A stretch of 64,000 nucleotides of DNA from Prochlorococcus sp. AG-347-G20 (GTDB lineage Bacteria > Cyanobacteriota > Cyanobacteriia > PCC-6307 > Cyanobiaceae): the NCBI GenBank assembly GCA_003281645.1, contig QCBJ01000001.1, positions 1 to 64,000 on the forward strand, read 5' to 3'. The number at the start of each line of letters is the position of its first letter. Positions within the stretch are counted from its first letter, which is position 1. This document shows, piece after piece, positions 45,691 through 55,188 of this stretch. The translations under genes were made by a program, and so were the position numbers. The notes under the pieces are model-generated. The model did no database searches. It had not been told where the DNA came from and saw only the letters and a list, made by a program, of their open reading frames with translations.

Positions 45691-46325
45691 TTATTTAAAT
45701 TAACTAAGCCATTTAATAATCTTGGAGGATCTGGGATATTTAATTTAAATCTTGGAAACAGAGAATATGCAACTACATGTACCGTTAAGACATAAACTAT
45801 TTCTTGAAAAATTATTAAAAAAATTGCACCTAATTGGATACTTAAAATTGAGGGAGAAAAAGGTAAATTTAATAATCCAATGAATTTTTCTAGTAATCCA
45901 TAACTTGCTCTAGTAATTAACACCCAAAGATTATCACCAACCAACGTAGATAATGCTATTACTCTTATGAAAAAGCCAAGGGTTCCAATAAAAACTCCTA
46001 CAGTTAGACTAAATCTCCAACTTTTTTCTCTAAACCAACACCAGCCCAACCAAAAAGCCAAGATCCCATAAGGAAATAAAAATAAAGTTCCTCTAACAGG
46101 ACCCATAATTATGAATAAAAGTAGAAATTGAATTAGGAGTCCTTCCAATGCAGTTTTAGTTCCTCTTCTCAAGTGCAACAGTATCATTGGGAGGGGTAAA
46201 ATCAATCTTAATAAAGCTCCTCCAATTGGCAAATAATATAATGCAACCCATAATAAAGAGGAAAGAGATGCTAAATAAGAGGTCTCGACAATATTTAATG
46301 CTTCAGTTTTTGTTTTTATTTTCAT
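45687..46325 (-). CDS. DUF2232-type membrane protein
   Basis: The 212-residue product has about five or six hydrophobic segments, with MILLHLRRGTKTALEGLLIQ near residue 47 and LFPYGILAFWLGWCWFREKSW near 80. I recognise the cyanobacterial DUF2232 family; members resemble the substrate-binding (S) component of ECF vitamin transporters, so a vitamin or corrinoid role is conceivable next to UPF0284 but is not shown. It overlaps the UPF0284 gene by 4 bases and lies 20 bases after the repeat lipoprotein gene. Confidence 0.7.
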   Translation of the reverse strand: MKIKTKTEALNIVETSYLASLSSLLWVALYYLPIGGALLRLILPLPMILLHLRRGTKTALEGLLIQFLLLFIIMGPVRGTLFLFPYGILAFWLGWCWFREKSWRFSLTVGVFIGTLGFFIRVIALSTLVGDNLWVLITRASYGLLEKFIGLLNLPFSPSILSIQLGAIFLIIFQEIVYVLTVHVVAYSLFPRFKLNIPDPPRLLNGLVNLNN

Positions 46326-46345
46326 TTTTTGTTGAATATTTTTAA

Positions 46346-47047
46346 TTAATTTTTATTCATATTTTTATTTTTTGAATCTAAGATACGTTCAATCTTTTCT
46401 ATTTCAAAATTTACCTCAGAATTACTCAATATGGAACTTAACTCTTCAGTTGGATCTTTTGGATCTACATCTTTTAAAATGAATATTATTTTGTAAGATT
46501 GAAGCTCAGTTTTTCTTTTTTTTGAAATTTTCTTAATTTTTTTATTCTTTTTATCATCAAATTTTTTGTTTTCTTTTTCGAAATTTATATCCTTTTTATT
46601 TTCTAGAACATTTTTTGGCTTTTCTACTTTTTTAATTTTTTTAACCTTTTTATCATCAAATTTTTTGTTTTCTTTTTCGAAATTTATATCCTTTTTATTT
46701 TCTAGAACATTTTTTGGCTTTTCTACTTTTTTAATTTTTTTAACCTTTTTATCATCAAATTTTTTGTTTTCTTTTTCGAAATTTATATCCTTTTTATTTT
46801 CTAGAACATTTTTTGGCTTTTCTACTTTTTTAATTTTTTTAACCTTTTTATCATCAAATTTTTTGTTTTCTTTTTCGAAATTTATATCCTTTTTATTTAA
46901 TAAGTTGTTTTGTAAATCTTCATTTTTGCTTGTTTTTTCTAAATCATTAAAACTACTTTCAAGAAAATTTCCTATCCTCCCTCCAGAGCATGATTGCAAG
47001 AAAATTAAAAAAATTAATAAAAAAAATTGTTTTTTTTTAAAAATCAT
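46346..47047 (-). CDS. Repeat lipoprotein of unknown function, 233 aa
   Basis: The product begins with a basic start and hydrophobic segment ending FLQSCSGGR (lipobox LQSC near residue 20), so it should be a lipoprotein. After a short linker come three full 33-residue units and partial ones, each with KKDINFEKENKKFDDKK and VKKIKKVEKPKNVLEN; they are lysine-rich and highly charged. The C-terminal 55 residues (YKIIFILKDVDPKDPTEEL to IERILDSKN) look like a small folded domain. No known family is recognised. It is 7 bases after topA and 20 bases before the DUF2232 gene. Confidence 0.65.
   Translation of the reverse strand: MIFKKKQFFLLIFLIFLQSCSGGRIGNFLESSFNDLEKTSKNEDLQNNLLNKKDINFEKENKKFDDKKVKKIKKVEKPKNVLENKKDINFEKENKKFDDKKVKKIKKVEKPKNVLENKKDINFEKENKKFDDKKVKKIKKVEKPKNVLENKKDINFEKENKKFDDKKNKKIKKISKKRKTELQSYKIIFILKDVDPKDPTEELSSILSNSEVNFEIEKIERILDSKNKNMNKN
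46561..46898 (-). repeat. 99-bp tandem repeat in the lipoprotein gene
   Basis: Units 46561-46659, 46660-46758 and 46759-46857 appear identical base for base, followed by a partial fourth copy to 46898. A diverged copy precedes 46561. The 99-base period keeps the frame and encodes 33 residues. Confidence 0.95.
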
Positions 47048-47054
47048 ATTTTTT

Positions 47055-49661
47055 CTAACTTTTCTTTTTCCTTATAGTTTTTTTATTACTAATTTTTGTT
47101 TTTTTTAAAATCGCGCCTTTTTTATCTTTTAGTTTTTCTTCTAAAAGAGATACTGCATCATCTATGGTAATTTTTTCTATGTCAGTATCTTTTGCAAGCG
47201 AAATATTAGTTTTGCCACATTTTAAATAGACCCCATATCTTCCATTCAATATTTGAATTTTTTCTTTAAATTCTTTCGGTTTTCCAAAGTCTTTAAGTAC
47301 CTCTTGACCACCTCTACCCATTTTTGGCATCCCAAGAATTTCTAATGCTCGTTGTATATCAACTGTAAAAACATCATCCTCTTTCTTTAAGGATCTGTTT
47401 TCAGATTCATTTTCATTTTTAATCCATTTAATATACGGGCCAAATCTTCCTCTATCAGCCTCAACAACTCCTCCTTCAGGATGAACTCCTAACAATCTAG
47501 GCAAACTTAAAAGTACAAGCGCCTCATCTAGAGTTAGATCATCAGTTTTCAACTCTTTGGGTAATGAAGCTCTTCTTGGTTTAACTTTATCTTGATCATT
47601 ATTTCCCAATTGTACGTAAGGTCCATAAGGGCCAAATCTTAAATAGACTTTTTCCCCTGTTTTTGGATCAGTTCCAAGATCTGATGGGCCACTTAAAATT
47701 TGATCTACTTGCTTTATGTCTAAATCTCCAGGAGTAATATCCATTGGAAGATTACCTTTAGCCTGAATTTCATTACCAGATTCATCAATTTTTGTACCCT
47801 CTAGCCAAGGTCCGTTAGAGCCTATTCTGACTACGCAAGGAAGGTCTTCGAAATCAACTTGTCTATAAGCTTTACCATCAATATCGCCCTCTGTTTTCTG
47901 AACTTTTACCTCCAAACCATTTTTACCTTTATAGAAAGTTTCTAGGTATGGTAGCCACTCAAGATTACCTGAAGATATTTCATCCAATGAAGACTCCATT
48001 TTTGCAGTAAAAGTAGTATCAACCAGATCAGGGAAATGTTCCTCTAATAGAGCAGTAACAGCAAAAGCTGTAAACGTTGGAGCCAAAGTATTGGAAGATA
48101 GATTCGCATAACCTCTATCCACTATTGTCCCTATGATGCTTGCATAGGTAGAAGGTCTTCCAATCCCTTCTTTTTCAAGAACCTTAACTAATGCAGCCTC
48201 TGTATATCTTGCAGGAGGTTTAGTTTCATGAAAAGTAGACTCCTTATTAGTAACTTGGAGGCGTGTTCCAGTTGTTAAGTTTGGGAGAATAATTTCTTGT
48301 TGTTCAAGGGATGAACTTGGGTCATCACTCCCCTCGACATAAGCTCTAAAGAATCCCGCGAAATCAATACTTTTCCCACTCGATTTAAATATTCCATCCC
48401 CCACGCTAATTTCAGCATTAATCATTGTTAGCCTAGCTTCCGCCATTTGACTAGCTACAGTTCTTTTCCAAATTAAATCGTAAAGAGATAAGTCTCTACC
48501 AGTTAGATTAGTTTCCTTTGGTGTTTTAAATACCTCACCTGCAGGCCTAATAGCTTCGTGTGCTTCTTGAGCATTTCTTGCAGTTGAATTAAATTGTCTT
48601 GGTGAGTTAGATAAATATTCTTTTCCATACATAGAACTGACACATTCTCTAGCAGCTCTTGTGGCTTGTTCGGAAAGATGAACTGAATCAGTCCTCATAT
48701 ATGTTATGAAACCTCTCTCATATAGCCCTTGTGCACATCTCATAGTTTCTCTAGCAGACAAACGAAGCTTCCTGTTAGCTTCTTGTTGTAATGTGCTAGT
48801 TGTAAATGGAGGGACTGGCTTACGAGTGGAAGGCTTTTTTTCGATTTTTGAGACTAACCAATCTTCTGAGGAAAAAGTCTTCAATAAATCATTTACTTTT
48901 TCCTCTCCAATTATTAAAGATTTATTTCCTTGTTTTAATGTGCCTGTCTGTTCATCGAAATCGGAACCATTAGAAATTCTTTGACCGTTTAAACTGAATA
49001 ATTTAGTTTCGAAAGAAACATTATCTTTTACGAGGGAAGCTTTAATCCCCCAGTAACTAGCTTTTTTAAAGGATCTTCTTTCTCTCTCTCTCCTAACAAG
49101 AAGTCTTACAGAAACTGATTGGACACGACCAGCAGATAATCTGGGGGCTACCTTCTTCCAAAGTAAAGGAGATAATTCATATCCAAAAAGCCTGTCCAAG
49201 ATTCTTCTTGTTTCTTGAGCCTGAACAAGTTCCATATCAATTTCTCTAGTTTGGTCTAAAGCTTTATTAATTGCCTTTTCTGTAATTTCATGAAAAACCA
49301 TTCTCTTAGTTGGTATTTTAGGCTTAAGTATTTGCAGGAGATGCCAGCTAATACTCTCTCCCTCTCTATCTTCATCAGTTGCCAGTAATAGCTGGGTTGC
49401 ACCTTTCAATGCATCTTTCAACTCTTTAACAACCTTTTTCTTATCTTTTGGAACTATATAAAGTGGTTCAAAATCTTCTGTTGTATTAACTCCTATCCTT
49501 GACCATTTTTCCTTTTTAACCGCAGCAGGTATTTCAGCAGCTCCTTTTGGAAGATCTCTTACGTGTCCCATTGAAGCGAGAACTTCATAATTAGAAGGCA
49601 AAAACTTTCTTATAGTTTTTGCTTTGGTGGGACTTTCAACAATAACAAGTGTGTGATCCAA
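47055..49661 (-). CDS. topA: DNA topoisomerase I
   Basis: This type IA topoisomerase of 868 residues relaxes negative supercoils. The Toprim domain has VIVESPTKAKTIRKFL at the N-terminus and ATDEDREGESISWHLLQ near residue 94; the active-site Tyr is in ERGFITYMRTDSVHLS near 310; and the domain FHEITEKAINKALDQ near 145 is typical. The C-terminal third has three TopoI_C repeats with FGPYGPYVQLG, GRFGPYIKW and NGRYGVYLKCG, ending in a lysine-rich tail. Classical zinc-ribbon cysteines are absent, as in many cyanobacteria. The repeat lipoprotein starts 7 bases after its stop. Confidence 0.96.
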   Translation of the reverse strand: MDHTLVIVESPTKAKTIRKFLPSNYEVLASMGHVRDLPKGAAEIPAAVKKEKWSRIGVNTTEDFEPLYIVPKDKKKVVKELKDALKGATQLLLATDEDREGESISWHLLQILKPKIPTKRMVFHEITEKAINKALDQTREIDMELVQAQETRRILDRLFGYELSPLLWKKVAPRLSAGRVQSVSVRLLVRRERERRSFKKASYWGIKASLVKDNVSFETKLFSLNGQRISNGSDFDEQTGTLKQGNKSLIIGEEKVNDLLKTFSSEDWLVSKIEKKPSTRKPVPPFTTSTLQQEANRKLRLSARETMRCAQGLYERGFITYMRTDSVHLSEQATRAARECVSSMYGKEYLSNSPRQFNSTARNAQEAHEAIRPAGEVFKTPKETNLTGRDLSLYDLIWKRTVASQMAEARLTMINAEISVGDGIFKSSGKSIDFAGFFRAYVEGSDDPSSSLEQQEIILPNLTTGTRLQVTNKESTFHETKPPARYTEAALVKVLEKEGIGRPSTYASIIGTIVDRGYANLSSNTLAPTFTAFAVTALLEEHFPDLVDTTFTAKMESSLDEISSGNLEWLPYLETFYKGKNGLEVKVQKTEGDIDGKAYRQVDFEDLPCVVRIGSNGPWLEGTKIDESGNEIQAKGNLPMDITPGDLDIKQVDQILSGPSDLGTDPKTGEKVYLRFGPYGPYVQLGNNDQDKVKPRRASLPKELKTDDLTLDEALVLLSLPRLLGVHPEGGVVEADRGRFGPYIKWIKNENESENRSLKKEDDVFTVDIQRALEILGMPKMGRGGQEVLKDFGKPKEFKEKIQILNGRYGVYLKCGKTNISLAKDTDIEKITIDDAVSLLEEKLKDKKGAILKKTKISNKKTIRKKKS

Positions 49662-49836
49662 GGTTTATTTCAAAAATTGGTGTTTTTGTTCAGTTAGGGC
49701 ATATTATGATTATTTGAAGCTTTTTCAAGTAATTTCTTCTGAAAATTTCAAAAATCATACCCACAAATTATAATCAAGTTAAGATTAACTCCTAGACCCT
49801 TACAATCAAACTTCTAATTTAATCCAATTTAATAAA

Positions 49837-51357
49837 GTGCCCAACGAAATCTTTACAATTAACTTAAATGCTCAAGCCATTATTCCAGAGGCTTTTATTT
49901 TACTAGGTATTGTTGGAACACTTCTTGTAGATTTAGCTGGAGAAAAAACTGCATCAAAGTGGGCACCAATAATTTGCTATTTGTCAATCGGAAGCTCTCT
50001 TGTTAGCTTGGCTTTGCAATGGAGTAATCCGGTAGAAAGCGCATTCCTTGGGTCCTTTAATTCAGATAATTTGGCAATCGCATTTAGAGCAATAATTTCT
50101 TTATCAACCTTGGTATCTTTACTTATAAGTTGGCGTTATACAGAACAAAGTGGTAGCCCAATTGGCGAGTTTGCTGCGATAGTTCTTTCGGCCACCCTTG
50201 GAGCGATGCTTTTATGTGGATCTACTGACCTTATTAGTGTATTTATATCTCTTGAAACTTTATCTGTAGCAAGTTACTTACTTTCTGGTTACCTCAAAAG
50301 AGATCCAAGAAGTTCTGAAGCGGCCTTAAAATACCTCCTTGTTGGATCAGCTGCTGCTGCTGTCTATTTGTATGGATCCTCTTTTCTTTATGGATTAAGT
50401 GGTTCAACAAACTTAGCGACAATAGGTTTAGAGATTATCAATAAGCCATCCTTCATTACTTCACTAGCACTTGTATTTGTCTTATCAACAGTTGCATTTA
50501 AAATTGCTGCTGTTCCCTTTCATCAATGGACTCCTGACGTATATGAGGGTTCACCTACTCCTGTAGTAGCTTTTTTATCTGTTGGCTCAAAAACAGCGGG
50601 CTTTGCATTTGCAATAAGAATATTAAGCACAACTTTCTCTTCTTTTGATGAAGAATGGAAACTTTTATTTACCATTTTGGCAATATTGAGCATGGCTCTA
50701 GGAAATGTTGTAGCTCTAGCTCAAACCTCAATGAAAAGGATGCTAGCTTACAGTTCTATTGGACAAGCAGGATTTGTAATGATTGGAATAGTATCTGGCA
50801 CACAAGATGGTTTATCAGCTGCTGTTTTATATTTGGCTGCATATTTATTTATGAATTTAGGTGCATTTTCTTGTGTAATACTTTTCTCACTAAGAACTGG
50901 TTCTGACAGAATTCTTGATTACTCGGGACTTTACCAAAAAGACCCTCTCATTACATTAGGCTTAAGCCTGTGTCTTCTATCTCTTGGAGGTTTACCTCCA
51001 ATGTTGGGATTTTTTGGAAAGATATACTTGTTCTTTGCAGGTTGGGCAAATCATCAATATCTACTAGTAATTGTTGGATTAGTAACTTCAGTTATATCTA
51101 TTTATTACTACATTTCAGTGATAAAAATGATGGTAGTTAAAGAACCACAGGAAGCTTCTGAAATAGTCAAATCATATCCTGAAATTAATTGGGGAATTGT
51201 AGGATTACCTCCGTTGAGATTTGCACTTTATACTTGCGTGGCGGTAACTGCTCTTGGAGGAATCCTATCTAATCCTCTTTTTAAATTAGCCAATACAGCA
51301 GTTTCAGAAACTCCTTTCTTACAAGATATTATTGCTACAGCAAATAATATTTCCTAG
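49837..51357 (+). CDS. ndhB: NAD(P)H-quinone oxidoreductase subunit 2
   Basis: NdhB is a membrane proton-pumping subunit of the cyanobacterial NDH-1 complex, which works in respiration and cyclic electron flow around photosystem I. The 506-residue product has about 14 hydrophobic segments and the quinone/antiporter-like pattern [31 protein letters not shown] near residues 223-253, with [19 protein letters not shown] near 300. The apparent start is GTG. It is divergent from topA, with 175 bases between; I see no other feature in that gap. Confidence 0.96.
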   Translation: MPNEIFTINLNAQAIIPEAFILLGIVGTLLVDLAGEKTASKWAPIICYLSIGSSLVSLALQWSNPVESAFLGSFNSDNLAIAFRAIISLSTLVSLLISWRYTEQSGSPIGEFAAIVLSATLGAMLLCGSTDLISVFISLETLSVASYLLSGYLKRDPRSSEAALKYLLVGSAAAAVYLYGSSFLYGLSGSTNLATIGLEIINKPSFITSLALVFVLSTVAFKIAAVPFHQWTPDVYEGSPTPVVAFLSVGSKTAGFAFAIRILSTTFSSFDEEWKLLFTILAILSMALGNVVALAQTSMKRMLAYSSIGQAGFVMIGIVSGTQDGLSAAVLYLAAYLFMNLGAFSCVILFSLRTGSDRILDYSGLYQKDPLITLGLSLCLLSLGGLPPMLGFFGKIYLFFAGWANHQYLLVIVGLVTSVISIYYYISVIKMMVVKEPQEASEIVKSYPEINWGIVGLPPLRFALYTCVAVTALGGILSNPLFKLANTAVSETPFLQDIIATANNIS

Positions 51358-51373
51358 AAGAATTCTTCAATAA

Positions 51374-52060
51374 ATGTCTAAGAAAGTTGCGAGTTTAGAA
51401 AATATATCTAAAACATATGGGAAAGATGATCTAACTGTCAAAGCCTTAGACAGCATAAACCTAGAAATTTATAAAGGTGATTATTTAGCTGTAATGGGGG
51501 CAAGTGGCTCAGGCAAAAGTACAGCTATGAATATTATTGGATGTCTTGATAGGCCATCTGAAGGTATTTATAAATTAAATGGTATTCCTGTTGAGAATTT
51601 ATCTGATGATCAGCTTGCGGAAATACGCAACCAAAAATTAGGCTTCGTTTTTCAACAATTTCATCTTCTTTCAGACGCAACTGCACTTGAAAACGTAATT
51701 TTGCCAATGATTTATGCTGGTATTGAGCCTGAACAAAGATTATTGCGAGGTAAGAATGCCCTAAAAAAAGTTGGTCTTTCAGAAAGAATGAATAATCGCC
51801 CAAACCAATTATCCGGAGGTCAACAACAAAGAGTTGCTATTGCGAGGGCTATTATCAATAACCCCGCAATTTTGTTAGCAGACGAACCTACGGGAGCACT
51901 AGATTCAAAAACCACCGAAGATGTATTAGATCTTTTTGACAAACTGCATGAATCTGGAATAACTATAGTTTTAGTTACGCATGAAGATGAAGTGGCAAAT
52001 CGCGCAAAAAAAATAGCCAAATTTAAGGATGGAAGAATAGTTGAATTAAAAGTTAATTAA
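51374..52060 (+). CDS. ABC transporter ATPase, MacB/LolD/DevA type
   Basis: The 228-residue ATPase has Walker A GASGSGKST (residues 42-50), QLGFVFQQFHLLSDATALENV near 92, signature LSGGQQQRVAIARAI, Walker B ILLADEPTGALDSKT, and switch His in LVTHEDEVA. The pattern is that of MacB/LolD/DevA ATPases, which drive lipid, glycolipid or peptide export with a separate permease. No permease gene is adjacent, so the partner is elsewhere. It lies 16 bases after ndhB. Confidence 0.85.
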   Translation: MSKKVASLENISKTYGKDDLTVKALDSINLEIYKGDYLAVMGASGSGKSTAMNIIGCLDRPSEGIYKLNGIPVENLSDDQLAEIRNQKLGFVFQQFHLLSDATALENVILPMIYAGIEPEQRLLRGKNALKKVGLSERMNNRPNQLSGGQQQRVAIARAIINNPAILLADEPTGALDSKTTEDVLDLFDKLHESGITIVLVTHEDEVANRAKKIAKFKDGRIVELKVN

Positions 52061-52062
52061 AT

Positions 52063-52812
52063 TCAAAACCTTCTAATTACCTTCAATTGAGTTTCATTTT
52101 CAATTCTTAAATTCCCGTTCGAATCAATATCTTTAATTTTCCATAAATCAGGACAATAACCACTAGGTAAAAAACTTTTAGTAAGAAACTTATTTGCAGA
52201 TTTAATCACATATTCTTTTTTCTTGTTACATTCAATTGAATCATAAAAAGCTTTAAGAACTTTGGCTGTCCAATAATGTTTATTAATATTCTTAGTTTGA
52301 AGTACTTTTGATAATGAAATTCCTTCTGATGGGGTGTAATTTAAAACATTCATGCCAAGTCCTAATCTTGCATAGATAATTTTTTTGCCTCTTGTTATCA
52401 CCCTTGGTAAAAATCCAATCAACTTTTTTGAACCAAAAAAAATATCATTTGGCCATTTCAAACAAACATTTATATTTTCTTGTCTAAGCATTTCACATAA
52501 TTTAATACCTAAAGACAAATTAAATATTTGATATTCAAATTCTTTTGAAAATATTGGGTAAGCTGCACTTAACCAAATCCCGCCTTTTGGAGAAACCCAA
52601 GTTTTTGAATTTTGACCAAACCCTGAGAACTGTTCTCTTGCGATTATCGCTACTGGCTGGTTTTTCTTTATTTCAGAATGTTCAAGAAAGTTTGTTAGCT
52701 CATTTTCGGTACTTTTACATTTTATTTTGTAATGAAGTGTCCAGGTTGGATATTGACCCTGAATTTTTTTTAAATAAAAAACTGTCTTAGCTGCAGGTCC
52801 AATAACTTTCAC
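52063..52812 (-). CDS. birA: Biotin--[acetyl-CoA-carboxylase] ligase
   Basis: The 249-residue product is a short biotin protein ligase that joins biotin to the carboxyl carrier of acetyl-CoA carboxylase. Seen: IAREQFSGFGQNSKTWVSPKGG near residue 55 (the biotinyl-AMP loop), LKWPNDIFFGSKKLIGFLP near 120 and ARLGLGMNVLN near 148. The N-terminal helix-turn-helix of regulatory BirA is absent, so it is not expected to bind DNA. Convergent with the ABC ATPase, 2 bases apart. Confidence 0.88.
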   Translation of the reverse strand: MKVIGPAAKTVFYLKKIQGQYPTWTLHYKIKCKSTENELTNFLEHSEIKKNQPVAIIAREQFSGFGQNSKTWVSPKGGIWLSAAYPIFSKEFEYQIFNLSLGIKLCEMLRQENINVCLKWPNDIFFGSKKLIGFLPRVITRGKKIIYARLGLGMNVLNYTPSEGISLSKVLQTKNINKHYWTAKVLKAFYDSIECNKKKEYVIKSANKFLTKSFLPSGYCPDLWKIKDIDSNGNLRIENETQLKVIRRF

Positions 52813-52887
52813 AAATTCTTTATTAAAACAACGAGCATCTTTTTAAAGATTAGATTAACTTTAGTCTTAATAAGTAAATTTTACAAA

Positions 52888-53373
52888 TTGGACAAAAAGT
52901 ATTTGCCAATAGTGAATAGAAGGAATCCACATCCATTAAAAAATTGTCTTGATAATTTCAAAAAATCCTGCGGAGACTTAGATAAACTCTCTAAAATCAA
53001 CGAAAACTGGAAGAACTTAATCGGCTTAGAACTATTTCAAGAATGTAAACCATTAAATATTGAAAAAAAAATACTTACTATTGCAGTAAATCATCCACAG
53101 TGGCGCCAAGCTTTAATCTATAACAAGCATAAATTAAAAGAGAGAATCGAGAAAATTGGAATAACTTTGAAAGAAATAAAAATTATACAAAATTATGAAA
53201 TTAAAAATAAAAATATCAAAGCTAATAATGCAAAGATAGTTTGGGCAAAGCATCCAAGCAGAATCAATCAAAATAATATGTGCATTTGTACTATTTGTAA
53301 TTCCCCTACTCCTGAGGGCGAAATCAAAAGATGGGGAAAATGTTCTTTTTGTTGGAGAAAAATAAAAAACTAA
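52888..53373 (+). CDS. DUF721 (DciA-like) protein with C-terminal zinc ribbon
   Basis: The 161-residue product has an N-terminal DUF721 domain (HPLKNCLDNFKKSCGDLDKL, then NENWKNLIGLELFQECKPLN and LTIAVNHPQWRQAL), the family of DciA, proposed to load the replicative helicase in bacteria lacking DnaC/DnaI. The C-terminus carries CTICNSPTPEGEIKRWGKCSFC, two CxxC pairs fitting a zinc ribbon. The apparent start is TTG. It is convergent with menG and divergent from birA. Confidence 0.75.
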   Translation: MDKKYLPIVNRRNPHPLKNCLDNFKKSCGDLDKLSKINENWKNLIGLELFQECKPLNIEKKILTIAVNHPQWRQALIYNKHKLKERIEKIGITLKEIKIIQNYEIKNKNIKANNAKIVWAKHPSRINQNNMCICTICNSPTPEGEIKRWGKCSFCWRKIKN

Positions 53374-53388
53374 ATTCTTTATTTAGTT
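53368..53388. terminator. Inverted repeat over the stops of the DUF721 gene and menG
   Basis: AACTAAAT (53368-53375) and ATTTAGTT (53381-53388) form an 8-bp stem with a TCTTT loop. Both stop codons of this convergent pair fall within it. It has no clear T-run on the plus strand, so termination is plausible but unproven. Confidence 0.4.
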
Positions 53389-54080
53389 AAAATTAATATT
53401 CCCATTTGACCCCCCAAAATAGTCCTATATTCAGCTTTTCTAAATCCAACTGCCTTAGCAATATTTATAAGCTCATTTTTCTTTGGAAAATTACTAATAC
53501 TTTTTTCAATATATGCGTACTCTGGACCTAAATTAAAAAGCCGAGAAATGGATACTACAATTAATCTCAAATAAATTTTCTGAAAAATATTGGATAAAGA
53601 ATTTCTTGTTGAGTGATTAAAATCCAAAAATCCTGCCCTTCCCTTATCCTTCAAAAGATTAAAAACTTTTTTTATTCCTACTTCAACATTATTCAAGTTT
53701 CTAAGTCCATATGACATGCAAATCCCATCAAAATTTTTTGAATAATCATTGATTTCTAATACATCTTTGATTTCCCATTTAATAAATTTATTTTTTTTAA
53801 GCTCTGATTTTTTTTTTGCAATGTTTAAGATATCCTCTGCACTGTCAATCCCAGTAATTGAACCCCTTGGACTAACTCTCTCAGAAATTAAGAATGCTAA
53901 ATCTCCAGTTCCACAGCATAAATCAGCCCAATCTTCACCATTTAAAGGTTCCAATAAATTAACTAATTTCCTTTTCCATAATCTGTGCAGCCCAAAACTT
54001 AATAGATTATTTAAAAAATCATATTTATAGGAAATTTTATTAAATATATTTTTGACTTCGATAGTTTTTGTTAATTTCAT
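53379..54080 (-). CDS. menG: UbiE/MenG-type quinone methyltransferase
   Basis: This 233-residue SAM-dependent methyltransferase has a family fingerprint of YDFLNNLLSFGLHRLWKRKL near residue 18, a SAM loop DLCCGTGDLAFLISERV near 54, GIDSAEDILNIAKKK near 78, and ICMSYGLRNLNNVEVGIKK near 125. In cyanobacteria the family member methylates demethylphylloquinone to phylloquinone, the A1 electron carrier of photosystem I. It begins 36 bases after hisF. The ubiquinone route is unlikely here. Confidence 0.9.
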   Translation of the reverse strand: MKLTKTIEVKNIFNKISYKYDFLNNLLSFGLHRLWKRKLVNLLEPLNGEDWADLCCGTGDLAFLISERVSPRGSITGIDSAEDILNIAKKKSELKKNKFIKWEIKDVLEINDYSKNFDGICMSYGLRNLNNVEVGIKKVFNLLKDKGRAGFLDFNHSTRNSLSNIFQKIYLRLIVVSISRLFNLGPEYAYIEKSISNFPKKNELINIAKAVGFRKAEYRTILGGQMGILILTK

Positions 54081-54116
54081 TTTTAAATTTTCAACTTATT
54101 TCTTATTTGTATTAAA

Positions 54117-54896
54117 TTAAATTTTTGATTCATATGGTCTAATTGGAAGTTTTTTTTCGAGGAGGAAAGTCTTTATTTCTTTTAAAGAAAGTTTCTTATC
54201 ATGAAGCAATGATGCTAAAAGTGCGGCAGATGCCCTGCCTTCATTGAAAACATCATAGATATCTTCTAAACAACCTGCTCCTCCAGAAGCAATCACTGGA
54301 ATATTAACAATATTGGTAACAGATTCAGTCAGATGTAAATCATATCCATTCTGCGTGCCATCACCATCCATTGAAGTAAGCAAAATTTCCCCTGCGCCTA
54401 ACTCCTCAACTTTCTTTGCCCAATTTAATACATCTATTCCAGTATTTTCTCTCCCTCCTTTCACATATACCTCCCATTCATCAGTCTTATTAACTTTTCT
54501 TTTAGCATCAATAGCTATCACGATACATTGATTACCAAATTCTCTAGAACTTTTAGAAATTAAATCTGGATTTCTAACAGCAGACGAATTCAAACTCACT
54601 TTGTCTGCTCCAGCTCTTAAAAGATCATTAATTGAAGAAACAGAATCTATTCCTCCACCTACTGTAAATGGGATTTTTACTGATTTTGCGGTCCTAGAGA
54701 CAAGGTCAACTAATGTATTTCTATTTTCTACACTAGCTCTAATATCTAGAAATACTAATTCATCTGCACCATCATCAGAATACCTACAAGCCAATTCAAC
54801 AGGATCGCCTGAGTCTCTCAAGTTAACAAAATTTACACCTTTAACCACTCTGCCATGGGCGACATCTAAACAAGGAATTAAACGAAGAGCTACCAT
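54117..54896 (-). CDS. hisF: Imidazole glycerol phosphate synthase, cyclase subunit
   Basis: HisF closes the imidazole ring in histidine synthesis, using ammonia delivered by HisH. The 259-residue TIM barrel shows [18 protein letters not shown] at the start (catalytic Asp), [19 protein letters not shown] near residue 47, [18 protein letters not shown] near 75, and [19 protein letters not shown] near 170 (second catalytic Asp), then [13 protein letters not shown] near 200. Length is normal. Confidence 0.96.
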   Translation of the reverse strand: MVALRLIPCLDVAHGRVVKGVNFVNLRDSGDPVELACRYSDDGADELVFLDIRASVENRNTLVDLVSRTAKSVKIPFTVGGGIDSVSSINDLLRAGADKVSLNSSAVRNPDLISKSSREFGNQCIVIAIDAKRKVNKTDEWEVYVKGGRENTGIDVLNWAKKVEELGAGEILLTSMDGDGTQNGYDLHLTESVTNIVNIPVIASGGAGCLEDIYDVFNEGRASAALLASLLHDKKLSLKEIKTFLLEKKLPIRPYESKI

Positions 54897-54955
54897 TTTA
54901 GTAAAAATTGTCCAAATGCTGTTAATCTTGCATAATAGCTTCCATTTTACCTCTT

Positions 54956-55180
54956 ATGGCTGAAACAAAATTATTACCCAAAATCGGTAGTAAAATCAAA
55001 ATTAACATTAACAAAGTAAAAGATAGACTACCATCTAAATTAATCGATCAAATATCCTCGAATCCTAAAGCCGTAATAACAGGCTATAAAATGACAGACG
55101 GCAGAAGTATTGGGATCACAGCGAAATTTCAGAATGGTGAGCAAAATTGGTTTTTCCCAGAAGAAATTGAGAAAGGTTAA
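54956..55180 (+). CDS. DUF2862-family protein, 74 aa
   Basis: The 74-residue product contains LPKIGSKIKININKVKDRLP and VITGYKMTDGRSIG, ending NWFFPEEI. It matches the DUF2862 family found in cyanobacteria; the pattern suggests a small beta-barrel. Function unknown. It starts 59 bases from the hisF start on the opposite strand and 8 bases before chlG, so it is probably co-transcribed with chlG. Confidence 0.75.
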   Translation: MAETKLLPKIGSKIKININKVKDRLPSKLIDQISSNPKAVITGYKMTDGRSIGITAKFQNGEQNWFFPEEIEKG

Positions 55181-55188
55181 AGAGTAAA

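Noticed and set aside
46566-47108. A 180-codon ORF on the plus strand over the repeat lipoprotein gene
   Set aside because: It is the antisense shadow of the 99-bp repeat, whose multiple-of-three period keeps a second frame open; the translation is a repetitive Phe/Ser/Leu string with no sensible domain.
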